Part shown: piece by piece, positions 1 to 11,400 of the stretch
Position numbering within the stretch: position 1 is the first letter of the stretch
Layout: each line of letters begins with the position of its first letter
NCBI GenBank assembly: GCA_018894105.1
Contig: CM032118.1
Span: forward strand, 34,204,690-34,268,689
DNA from: Jacaranda mimosifolia
Taxonomy: Eukaryota > Streptophyta > Magnoliopsida > Lamiales > Bignoniaceae
Reading direction: 5' to 3'
Length of the DNA: 64,000 bases
Position numbers and translations under genes: made by a program
The notes under the pieces: generated by a model
Databases searched by the model: none
The model's input: the letters and a program-made list of their open reading frames with translations, nothing else
Told to the model about the DNA's origin: nothing

Positions 1-366
1 GAATTGGTGCAACACATAACCCGAGTGATTCATTATAACCCAATCAGAAATGCAACAGAGAGGACCCTTGATCTAATCACCATCGACGAGCTGTGCCACA
101 CAACCTACAACACAATACAGCGATACCGATTGAAAATGACGGAATGTTACAACAAGGCAGTTCGACCCCATAGTTTCAAAGTCGGCGACCTAGTCCTCAA
201 GAAAGTCGAAGTGTCGAGAAATATGGGAAAACTCGACCCGAAATAAGAGGGACCTTACTCCGTGGTCAAAATGTCGAAACACAGTACATACCGACTAGCA
301 AACACACGAGGCAACGAACTACCACGACCTTGGAATGCTGTAAATCTGAAGAAATTCCATGTTTAA
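1..366 (+). pseudogene. Ty3/gypsy pol polyprotein, integrase C-terminal end (partial)
   Basis: This is the last part of a Ty3/gypsy polyprotein, entered in frame at base 1 and ending at TAA 364-366. The stretch RPHSFKVGDLVLKK, followed by GKLDPK, EGPYSVV, YRLANTRGNELPRPWNAVNLKKFHV read in pieces, is the standard integrase C-terminal tail of plant Ty3/gypsy elements. A TAA stop at 244-246 stands where the family normally has a tryptophan before EGPY, so the copy is not functional. No chromodomain is visible after this tail. The reading frame clearly continues upstream of the window. Confidence 0.9.
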
Positions 367-458
367 AAAGGTTACTGGCCTCCATTGTATTTCCTTGCAA
401 AAATGAAAGTTTATGGAAATTCTTGCGAATACCTACTTGAGTAAGTTGATTACTTGTT

Positions 459-815
459 GTCGACCAAGCAGGCTTCTAGTTGCCAAGTCAAGGCTTCACA
501 GCCAGGACCAAATTGTCGACCCCGTAGTCGACTAATCAGGCTTCTAGCCGTCAAGTCAAGGCTGGACCAAATTGACGATTCCTTAGTTGACCAAGCAGGC
601 TTCGAGCTACCAAGTTAAGGTTTCACAGCTAGGACCAAGTTGACGACCCCGTAGTCGACCAAGCAGTCTTCGAGCCGCAAGTCAACGCTTCACAGCCAAG
701 ACTAAATTGTCGACCCCGTAGTCGACCAAGCAATCTTCTAGCCGCCAAGTCAAGGCTTCACAGCTAAGACCAAATTATCCACCCCGTAGTCGACCAAGCA
801 AGCCCCCAACCGCCA
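459..815 (+). repeat. Tandem array of ~67-bp units inside the retrotransposon
   Basis: Five units and a partial sixth start with GTCGACCAAGCA or a close variant at 459, 527, 586, 654, 721 and 789. Unit lengths are 68, 59, 68, 67 and 68 bp. Each unit carries CAAGTCAAGGCTTCACAG or a variant and ends near GTCGACCCCGTA. The second unit has lost about 9 bp. The array lies between the pol stop and the antisense ORF. Tandem repeats in this untranslated part are known in Tat/Ogre-type elements and can seed satellites. Confidence 0.9.
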
Positions 816-1211
816 CGCTGAACCTTAAACTTTTAATATCAACCCCGCAATCAACAATTATATGAGTTTATCGTTAATTATTTTGTCCAATTAAGCAATT
901 GACATGATAGATTGCAGCTAACCCCGGAGTCGATATATTGGACATACATAACATGAATTGAAATATGCGTTGGATTAGGTAATCATGGTTCATTCGACGG
1001 TGATCTTAAACTAATTGTACCAAAATTTAACAACACAAACATTCGACTACAACCTTGATTGTTTTTAAAAGAGTAATAAAAAACATATGTCATTCAACTA
1101 AACAAATGTGTATGAACAACAAAAGAACTATTTCATTCATTGCAAAAGTTTTGGTTACAAATATCCGAATAAGTACATCAACGGGAATCAAAATACATAA
1201 ATGAAGGAGCA

Positions 1212-3740
1212 TCAGCTCGACCCGGCGCCCTCGTCGTGCCCCTCTCGAGCACCCTCCTCAATAGCTTGTTCGAGCTCATCGCTCAAAGGAATTGGAATAG
1301 GAACCCCTGCGGGGCTGCTCGCCCTCGGCTCGGGCATCGCAACGATAACAGGAATGGTCGTCGTCAGCTGAGAAGGTCCAGCCTCGTCGGTTAGAAAGCT
1401 CTTGTCCAGCGAAGAAAGGTGCGTTGCAGCGTCAACCATGCCATCTCGAACCTCGAATGCAAACTCGCTGGCAAAGGTAAATTCCTTGGCGATCCCATCC
1501 AGCTTCTCGGCCACCTCGACCGCCTTTCTTTGTACCTCGATCAAAGGCGCGGCAGGCGGAGCCTCTACAACTCCTTTGACCACAGGAGCCTTCGTACCTC
1601 CCTCTTCAGCGATGACCTCTTCATCCTCAAAGTAAGGTTTTAACTGCTCATCGAAGAAATGGCTAAGGTGTTCCCTATCTTCAAGTTGAAAAGAATATCC
1701 CAGAAATTGCAACTACTTAAGGGCCTTCTCAAACGCAGTCCGGGTGTCATCCAAGAAGAACATAATGCTTGCGTCCTGGAATGCCAAGCAGAGCATAAAC
1801 TGCTGCACTGCATCTCACCACATCAATCGCAGCTTCCTGTAGAATTCGGCTCGAGCCTCATTGAGCGCCGCCCTCAAATCGGCTAACAGACCAAACTCAT
1901 AGCCAAGCTATACGTCCAGCCTAGCCTGCTTGAGCAACTTATCCATTCTGGTCTTTTCCTCAATGGAGGTAACCAACTGAATATCTTTCAATTGGAGCTG
2001 ATTGTTAAGCTCATCTACCATCTTGGCTAGCTCTTCGACCCTGGTTTGGGAAGACTCGACCTGAGCCTTTAGTATATCTACATCCCTGCCCTTCTGCAAG
2101 TGCTCACGATCGGCAAGGGCCAACTCCGACCTCTTATAGAAATAGTAGGCCAGCTGGCCCACCTAAAAGATAGCATTACTGATAAGAAAACAATATTCGA
2201 CCAAAGAATAAAGCTCGACAGTACAACATATTCGACCAGAGCCTTACCATATTTGAGTGGTAGGCCAGAGCCTTGAACGCAGCATCCTGGCTCGGCCCCA
2301 TCAGCTTTTTCTGGTCGAACGCAAACAACCTAGTCATCATCACCTTCAGCGGAGCAGCTCCCATCGGCCCTGCCTTCTCCATTGACAAAGAGTTGTGAAC
2401 AACCATGCTCGGCTCCGTTCCGAACCTCGACGATGGTAGTCTTGGCAGATGGAACAGTAAGTCATCCCCGTGCTGCCCAAATAGATCGTAACCAGAGGGT
2501 TGGACCAACCTCGTGGCCTTTCCCTTACCCTTCTCAACTGCTGTCCTCTTCAGAGGAGGTCCCGCCTGCTCCACCATAGCTCTTTTTCCTCAACCCACTA
2601 GACTGCTACCTGTAGTCGCTATGGGTCGAGCAGGCGACGGAATAGGTGACGAGAAAGGTGTCACCACCTTTGGTTGGGGTGCTGCGACCACAGCCACCCC
2701 TCGACGAGCCATACGGTGCTGCTGGTTCCTCTTGACCTTCGCCAAAGCTTTGGCTCTTGATCGGTTCATGATTTCATCGCGATCTGTTAAGCAGCATAAC
2801 AATAAAGGGTTAAAATCGAACAAAAAAATGGAAAAAATAATGAATCATCGACAACATAATCTACCTAGTCAATATTCCGCTGGCAAGCCCAGTTGGGCTG
2901 ACGATAACCTAGCTAGCACCAAACTTCTCTCCTCGATAAATACCGAGGTCTCCACCTGGCCAAACTCGACCAAATCCCGAACAAAGGTATTGGGCCAGGT
3001 TGGAGTTAGGTTACCTGGTATCTCGACATGCCCCATCCACCAGCCCCTCGAAATATTGAAACCCTCAGCGACTCGAACATATAAATAACATTTTTTCCAC
3101 TCTTTCTCATAAGAAGAGGCCGGGGTGACAAGAAATTTGCGATGGGGTCGAGCAGTAAGATAATAGAAGCACGACTCGTCGGTGCTACCCAACTTGCAGG
3201 ACATCAGAAGATGAAAAAGATTGGAAAAGTTGTCAAAATTGGCAGGCTAGTCGAATATGTGCATTAAGACGATAAAACTGTAAATAGTAGAAAAACAGTT
3301 CGGCAACAATTGGGTTATACATACTTCTAAACCCCTAAGCAGGTCGACTACAGGACCATCTAAAGGGAACCTAAGACCACACCGAAAGGCATCCTCAAAC
3401 ACAGTTATATTGCCAGTCAGGGGTCGATGCATCCGACTATAAGGCCCAAGTGTTAAAAGCTCATACTCAGCGAGAACATGATACAACTGCCTAATGCGCG
3501 GGTGATCATAGATACTATTGCACTATAATGATCAGGGGTAAATAATCGACCACGTGATGGAGGAACCTAACTAGGCCCAACTCCATCACCCCCGTGATCG
3601 CTGCTCGAGCTACTGGAACTCAAACTGTCAATCGACGAGCTACTCGACTCCTCTGATGAACCCTCAAGCCTATCAGAATGAGTAGCCTTGCTGTCCCCCC
3701 ATGACTACCCTCAGAATCGGACAAATGCAACATGGTTATA
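1212..3740 (-). pseudogene. Tat-element antisense ORF (putative gypsy-type transposon domain), broken
   Basis: Several minus-strand ORFs lie end to end in the same direction (3486-3247, 3204-2869, 2823-2590, 2577-2176, 2162-1908, 1712-1212) and read as one decayed protein. The N-terminal part (about 3700-3540) is serine rich. Then comes FEDAFRCGLRFPLDGPVVDLL with LLPN, and later KEWKKCYLYVRVAEGF, which match my recollection of the plant 'putative gypsy type transposon' domain (Pfam Transposase_28). A coiled coil follows at 2162-1908 and an acidic, proline-rich tail ends at TGA 1214-1212. Between 1908 and 1712 the same protein continues through in-frame stops. Function is unknown even in intact elements. 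Confidence 0.75.
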
Positions 3741-4092
3741 ACAAAGGAACAACGCTAAGGAAAGCGAAGGAAGAGACTTATTCTTTCTCGATGAACAAAA
3801 CGCACAGTATGGTAGCAACAAATGTAGTTGGCTCGAGCTCAACCAGACGCGAAGGCAGTGAAAGTAAAAATGAGTATTTTAACTGCACCTATTTATAAGC
3901 ACACGAGCATGGGAATCCAAGCGATTCTAATAATGTTGTAACCGCCGTTCGGCGCCATGCCTGACACGATGTAACCACTTATTAAATGCGATAAACCCAG
4001 GTCAATTTTCAAAAACCCTCATCGACGAACCCGCGTAACCGCACAACAGACTACTCCCCAATCCTTCTCGTCGATCCTCTCGTTCAACATTC

Positions 4093-4107
4093 AAAAATAG
4101 GGGGGAC
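4093..4107 (+). other. Polypurine tract of the Tat element
   Basis: The run AAAAATAGGGGGGA sits directly before the 3' LTR start at 4111. A purine-rich tract in this place primes plus-strand DNA synthesis in LTR retrotransposons. Confidence 0.7.
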
Positions 4108-4110
4108 TCA

Positions 4111-4896
4111 TGATATGGGATAGCCCAATAGGCTCGGCTTAATGCCCAAGGATGTAGCGCCTGACACATCTCATACCCAGGGCCAAATGGTGCTACCGAT
4201 GTTAGGTGACTCAAATCGACCATACAGATTGACGTCGTACTCTAGCGGGTGGGCACTCGACTGGGTCACAGACAAGACCACTGGTCGACCCCTCGACCGC
4301 GGCACTCGTCCACCTCTCATGCCCCGCGCTAACCCATCATAAGATCAACCCTGCTACCAACCATAGAGGTCAACTCAGCACAGAATCAACTTTGCCACAT
4401 TAAATGCCCTGACAGGTAGCATGCCTCTGCATTAATGACGCATGACATCCCAGTACCACCCATGCTGCCACACTAGGCAAGAGGCGCGTCTACAGTATAC
4501 TAACCTACACATAAAACCTGGAAAGACAGCCACCTAGAATGGTACAAGAATGAGAGATAACCTAATGTCCCTTATGGAAGGACAAGGATCCTTCCTAGAT
4601 GTCAAGGGCATTTTAGACAAATTCCCACTGGGAGAAGGCAATAAATAACCCCACTTCAATCTCTCAAAAGATATGCCATTCTATATCAAAAAGCCTTCAC
4701 TCTGTTGCTCGTTATATCTGGTCGACTCTATACTAACTTGAGCGTTGGAGTGCCTTAGCCGAGGGTACCTCGGCTAATCTGACGTTTGCTTGTGATTGCA
4801 AAACTCAGCCCAACTACCTTTACATTTCGACCACCAGAGTCGAACTCTTCCAAATTTACCATTTGATCCAGCTTAAAACGGATTTCACCCTCATCA
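4111..4896 (+). mobile_element. 3' LTR of the Tat element (786 bp)
   Basis: The LTR begins TGATATGGG directly after the polypurine tract and ends CCCTCATCA, giving a TGAT...ATCA terminal pair. An AATAAATAA box at 4640-4649 is a likely TATA element. The motif ACTTGAGCGTTGGAGTGCC near 4736 is a recognised hallmark of LTR 3' regions in Tat/Athila-type plant elements. The partner LTR is off the window, so the borders rest on motifs only. The next bases (ATATATAT) are low complexity, so a target duplication cannot be judged. Confidence 0.75.
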
Positions 4897-5460
4897 ATAT
4901 ATATATATATATAACAATTTAAAAAAAATTAATAAAAAAACTAATCCATTAAACTTTTTAATTTAGTGATTCAAGAGTAATTTAATCAAAAGATCAATTG
5001 TTAGGTTTCTTGAATTTGAAAAAAGAGTTAACAGGGATGGACATTTTGGATTCAAAATAATTTTATTACTTTTGCATATAAAAAGATACTTAAACTTTTT
5101 AGTAATTTTCACAATTAAACTCTCTATAGTCTATATGGAATTTCGAAGAAATACCCCGACATTGAGGATAAGAGTTAACCACGCAAACAAACACGCCCCA
5201 AAGTCTATCGCACATTTACACCGTTCCCAATAGGCCTGGGACCCAATTGAATCACACACAATACAATACAATACTAAACAACACAACTATATATGCAGTT
5301 TAGTACTTCTCCACCTCAAAGTTCTTTCTGCTCCCAATTGAATTTTATTACCGATAATTTCAGCCATAAATATTGAATTCCCGTTAAAAAAAAAAAATTT
5401 GGTAGAGGAAAACAATCGGTGTTGTGCTGTCCTCAGGAAGGATTCCAAAATTCTGTAAGT
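4897..5460 (+). promoter_or_regulatory. Intergenic spacer with PEX5 promoter and 5' leader
   Basis: This AT-rich stretch separates the retrotransposon from PEX5. A TATATATG box at 5288-5295 is a reasonable TATA element, followed by a pyrimidine-rich leader (CTTCTCCACC, TTCTTTCTGC) and an A run near 5385-5397. No ORF of note is present. The LTR end lies only about 565 bp upstream of the PEX5 start codon. Confidence 0.45.
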
Positions 5461-8400
5461 ATGGCGATGCGGGAGCTGGTGAGCGGTGGCGCCGCCTGCG
5501 CGGTGCCGGGGTCTGCTTCTTCCTCGAACCCCTTCGGTGCTCTCGCGAACGCCCTTATTGGTTCTTCCTCCAAGACTCAGGTTCTCCTATCATTTCCTAT
5601 TTTTTCTTACCAAGTTAATTTGCCCTTTCGATACTTGATGTTTGAGTTTGACTGAAGATTATGGGTGCTAAGTTTGATTTTTCACCTGTGATATTCTTGG
5701 AAATTACTGCAGCGAGTTCATTTTAACTTTTATGCTAGAAACGGAGAAGTACCATGCTTTTTTCTCAGAGCGACTATTAAGTGTGTGTGAGCGTGGATTA
5801 GAATAAATTTTAATAGAGAAGTTGCGGTTAGTGGTCTATATCCTGAAATTTCAGATCGATCATCGTTAAATGAACAATTACAGCAATATGCGGTTTTCAG
5901 TAACTTGGTGTGTGATGCTGTAGAAGAAAATGTGAAATTTAGGGTGTAGAAAAGCATTATCTGCTTTTTGGTGCTTGGGGTTTTTATCTTATAATTCATA
6001 CCTTTCCATTTATTTTCTGATCGTTCTCTCTATTTAGTAGAGGTGATTCTATGTTTGGCTTTCTAAATACTGGGAGATTAGACAGTGTAATGGTAATATC
6101 ATCGATATATAATTTTCCCAAATCTTTTCATAGGGAATTGATTTTAAGGAAATGCAAGGTTCTGCTGCTTTTCTGGTGTTTTTCCTTTTTATTCTGACAC
6201 ATAAATCTTGATATTCTCAATGCAATTTCTAGGGGATAAATAGCAATAGTATAAATGGGAAAGGCTGAAGTGGTTGGGGAGCCCCATGAATCCTTTGAAT
6301 GTCAGATAAACTTTTCAATGGCCTTTCTATTGTGTATGGACTTCCTGGCTTGATACAGCATAATTACGAAAATAGTAAACTACAACACGAGATGTATCTT
6401 TATCAATTACTTGTTACTGAGACAAGAAATCAGCGTTCACACTTATACTTCTACCAATCGCCTGATTTGATCATTTTAAGAGTTTTTCTGTATGCTGTTC
6501 TTGGTGCTCAATATGAGATGATCGACCACAAATGTTATATAAATGGATATCAACCATTCAACCTTATTGATGAAATTGCTGCAATGAGGTTTTGTTTTAT
6601 ATAATGAGCCGTAATTGATTTACTTTCTTTAGATGCACACATCAATATAAATACTTGGTTTATTGTCAAGCAGGAAAGGCTTCGAGAGATACCCACTGCA
6701 ACTGCTACAACATCAGATGGAAATTTGTATGCGGGGGTGGAAGAGCCTCTTGCCAGCCTTCCAGGGTCAGAGCTTGAACAGACACTACATCCTAATGCCC
6801 AGGTCGATATTTTTCTGTTTCTCTCGAGCTGTTTGCCTTGTGGGGTCTACTGGATCAATGCTTAGATATCTTTCTTTTTTTCAGGGTTCAGAATTCCTTC
6901 AAGGCTTCCGCTCTGTGGATCAAAGTAGGTTTTCAAATGCTTGGGATGAGATACAGAGGCCTCAAATCCCTCATTATCAGGGCAGGGATGCCAACTTTCC
7001 TTTAGACCTTCAACAAGATTTTAATGGTAATTTTGGAAGTTCCTTCTGCTCTAGTAGTCATTTTTTATTTTTTTATTTTTTTGCCTTTGCCTTCTTTTTT
7101 GTTTTGATCAACATCATATGTTTTTGAAAGAATGTATAACGAAAGGCTGGTTCCTTTATACTGCATTTACAGTTTGAATCATAAGATGGTATCATCTCAG
7201 AATTCTGCCTTTCTGAAAATGATACTTCAACTTGGCAGGCATTTGGTTGCTAGTTTCTCTTGGTTCGATGAAATATCTACTTTACTTTTCAAGCAAGCTG
7301 CACTTGCTTATTGGTTAATGCTGCCTGGGGAACATCATATTAAAAAATTATCTACAAACTTCTGCATTCCTAACGAGCTATTTTAATTCATCTGTTGCAG
7401 GACCACCTCAAAGAGTGTTGTCGAATTTTTTGCATTCATTTCTTCACAGCAGCCATGGGAACGTACCTTTCCGTCCAACGTCACTTCCAGTTTTAGGATT
7501 GTCTGAAGGTGATAAGCAATGCATACGTGATCGTAGCAGTATTATGGCTCGCCATCTTTTTGCAGATAAGAGTGAAGATTTTATTCACGCGCAGGTTCTA
7601 TTCCTATGCTGCTATGCATAAAGCTGAAAGTTGTACAGTGATATTCTATCTCACTGTCATTGCATTTTTCTTTTTGACAGTGTTTGGATTATGTCCTATT
7701 GCACTGCTGTATCTCTTGTCATATACATATGAACATTATCCATATGAAATATTCTGATCTACTTTAAGCTGCGATTCTTCTATAAACAATGGTTATTGTA
7801 GGATGAAAATTATGGGTATATGGTCTTTGACCTGTATAAATTTCCGACCAAATATATGCTTCCTATGTATCTGTATGTTCATGGATATATAGTGATATTC
7901 TTCTGGGGATGTGCTTATGTATACTTTTCCGTCATGTTATTGGTAGGGCTTCAGTATGAAAATTTTTGAATTTGTTAACCTTCAGTTTATTGCTCCTTTA
8001 TCTTCTTTACAGCATATGCGCCTTGCATTCTACTGATAATTCTGAATTTATCACCTTTTCAGGTTAATGCCCTTTTGTCATCTTTAGACATTGACAATGA
8101 TATCCAGGCTAAAGGCCCCATTCCTGGTAGATATCTGGAGCTGGAGGAGTATTGGAATGAGTCGCAAGGTATGAGACCTCGACCTCATGGCGTAGATGGA
8201 TGGGTTTCTGAATTCACGCAACACCAAGTACCTCGCGATGATCCAAATATGTGGGTTCAGTCATTTGAACAGCAACATAGTGCAAATGGTTGGGTATCTG
8301 AATTTGAGCATGTAAGGAAATTTTTTCCATGTATCTTCATTTTTCTGATTTTATATTATTTGGTGTAGCTAATGGTCAACATGGTGCTTGTTGTATAGTG

Positions 8401-11400
8401 GTCTGTTGTAATTTCCAAGAGAACTATGTCTTCTCGAGTTACTATTTAATAAGTTTTAACGAACTCTTGTGGACAAATAAATTTTCATTCACTCAAAAAA
8501 CATTATGGTTCCGAAGAATAACTCTCATGCATCAGTGATTTCAGTTTAACTCTATAGGGTCATTGCTTGGTGGTCTCTATCCCAAAAAGGAAGACTTTTA
8601 TGCAATACCAAAATCACAAGTCAAGATTTTGTTGTACTCTGCAAATGAAAGAGAGGGGAGAAAAGAAACTAGATAGACATCTCTTGTGTGTGTTAGTAAA
8701 CCGTAAACTTATTGCTTTCTGAAGAACATTAATTGTGTAGCAGTCTTGAAATTATTTTCCTGGGTGTTCAATGACAATTGTGACTGCATAATCCTTCTTG
8801 TTAAGCAAACCAAGAATGAGGAGGAGGGAGGGAGGGTTGTTTACACTTGCACTTCCTTCCTACCTGGCTTATTACTTTTTTTGCTGCATTTCATTTATTT
8901 CTTATGGAGAGACTTAAGGATGATATTGTCCCTGTTTACATATTATATTCCTCTTTCTTTGTCACAATTGCTTTGCTGAATGAGACAGGTCTATATAAGA
9001 ATCACATGCTGACAAATGTTATGCTTTAACTTTCCTCAATGTCAATCCTCAAAAATTTCAGGGGCAGTCCCAACTTGCTTCAATTGATCAAATGAGAGGA
9101 TCAAACATCTCTAACTTAGCTGCCATGGAGCAGACTCGTATGCTGGCACACACGCTAGCTCAAAACAATGACCCAAAGTTTCAGGTGATATTCCATCATG
9201 AGAATTTTGTGCGTATTTTATTCAGTAATTTGTTCATTTTGTTGTTATGTGCTCATCATAGTGTGGACACCGGAATTATATTCCTTAGTCAGATGGTTTA
9301 TGGTTACAAAAACAATAGAACCTTACGAGATTGACAGCAACTCTGTTACTCATCTAGCTTGAAAAGGAAAACACGTATGACCTGCATTACCCAATTTTGA
9401 TGATTAACAATCATATTTAGGTTTGATTTGACTGTAAATTTGGCTATATGCGGAAAGATGATCCTAAGCAGAGAATACATCTGAATATACAAAGGTCCTT
9501 TATTATTCGAGTTTCTTGCATTGCGGGTATTTCCTAACTTCTCCATTACTATTTTGGGGCAAATAGAATTCAAAGTTCCTCCAGTTTGTATCAAAGATGA
9601 GCCGTGGTGAAATCACTATTGAGGATAATCAATTCAAACCGGCTGCACTTTCTTCACCTGGAGATTGGGCAACAGAATATGAGCAACAGTATAATGGGGG
9701 CAAATCATGGGCTGACCAGTTTGCAAATGAGCAGGCAAGTACAGACTTAGACCTCATGAATGAATGCTTTTATAATCTTTTTAAGGATTTTTACTTGCAT
9801 GCTTAAATTGTATGTGCCTGCTTCATTTTTTATTGGTAAGTTAGTTAAATTCTCCAAATTGTTATTCAGAGCCAAAATCTTTACCTTCCAATTTTCTCGA
9901 AGGGAGTATAGCTCTCTGTTTATGAGATTGCTTTAAAGCAATGGGCAATGTTCAGTTGCGGGTCTCTAAACTATTACTATATTCAGCTTTCACACGGACC
10001 TCATGTCTGGGCAAATGAGTTTGCTGCTGAGCGTGAGCAACATGGATTGGCTGAGGATGAGTGGGTCAACGAATTTTCCAAGTTAAATGTCAATGACTGG
10101 TCAGAAGAATTTGAGCGTCAGGTTGCTGATGGAACATTAGGTGATGTTTCTGGTGATAATTGGGCAAATGCATATGATGAGTAAGTTCAGTGTTTTCTAG
10201 AAACTGGTGGGATAATAAAATAAATCTTTGTTTCTGTACTTCATTTAGCTTAAAATATTTATCTTTTCTTTTAGCCCAGTTAGTCTTTCTCTGTTCTATG
10301 AATTAGATTATCTTGAACATCCATGGTGGCGAAGATTGACCGTAAACTTAACCACATATGTCTTGTATTTTTGCACCATGCTTTTTGTATGTCATGAACA
10401 AGCTCATTTCTTTCGTATAGCTTCATTTATTTTTCTTTTTAAAACAAATTATTGTTTCCTTAACTACATGTTTTATGACATTCAACAAATAATTCTATAT
10501 TTCGAACAATTTTATTTTTTTGAATTTGAACTTGCAAATCTGCTGATGGTTTGAAATCCACATTTTTGCTTGCATCGTTGTCTTTCAGAAGTAGAGCTAT
10601 CAAAATCAACCCATGCTTATGACTGCATTGCGTGGAATGAATTTCTTTTATTGGTATCCATCCAAAGGTGCAATTTAGACATTTAAATAGTGCTGGCTGG
10701 CCCATAAGTAGTGAAACTCACACCTGTTTTATCTTGTATGCATGATACACTGTTTCTGTTTGCTTTAATAGTTTGTCATGTTTGATGCCTTCTGTTCAGC
10801 TGGAATTGATAATCATCCAATGATATACTATTTGAGTCAAATATCTTTCATGTGGTTGCACGAATAATTCTGGTTTGATACGCAGGTACCTCAATGAGCA
10901 AGCAGCACTAAAGCAGAAATCAGAAAAATCAAGGGGGGTATATGTGTTCTCCGATCTAAATCCTTATGTTGGCCATCCAAATCCCTTGAAGGAAGGGCAG
11001 GAACTCTTCCGCAAGGGGCTTCTAAGTGAAGCAGTTCTCGCTTTAGAGGCTGAGGTTTTGAAGAACCCTGACAATGCCGAGGGTTGGAGGTTACTTGGTA
11101 TAGCACATGCAGAGAATGATGATGATCAACAGGTAAGATAAAGTTTCTTCACATTTCCTTATTGTTGCAAAGTTCATTTGCCTGACCTCTTGTTATCACT
11201 TTGCATTTTTCAAAACATATTTTTGTTACTTGAGATTTTTCCTTTTTTGGGGTTGACTACATGCTTTTAAGGTGTAAAAATCTATAAATGACACCCACCC
11301 TTCACTACATTAGATTCTTACAAAATAAACTTTGAGGGAAGTGTTCTGAGATTTAAAGATAATAAAACTCTCATGCATTTCAACTTTGTTTTTTTTATTT

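Larger units (their letters stand above)
1..4896 (+). mobile_element. Tat-lineage Ty3/gypsy LTR retrotransposon, 3' half
   Basis: The window opens inside an LTR retrotransposon transcribed on the + strand. In order one sees the C-terminal end of pol (1-366), a noncoding stretch with a ~67-bp tandem array (459-815), a long broken ORF on the opposite strand (1212-3740), a polypurine tract just before 4111, and a 3' LTR (4111-4896). An antisense ORF between pol and the 3' LTR is a known trait of the Tat lineage of plant Ty3/gypsy elements. The 5' LTR, gag and most of pol lie outside the window. Stops in both ORFs show the copy is dead. Confidence 0.85.

Noticed and set aside
459..815. CRISPR-like array
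   Set aside because: The units are contiguous, imperfect copies with no unique spacers and lie inside a plant retrotransposon.
5419..5460. Upstream in-frame extension of PEX5
   Set aside because: It has no ATG in frame before 5461, and MAMRELV matches the family start.
6299..6604. 101-aa ORF on the + strand
   Set aside because: It lies wholly in PEX5 intron 1 and matches no domain I know.
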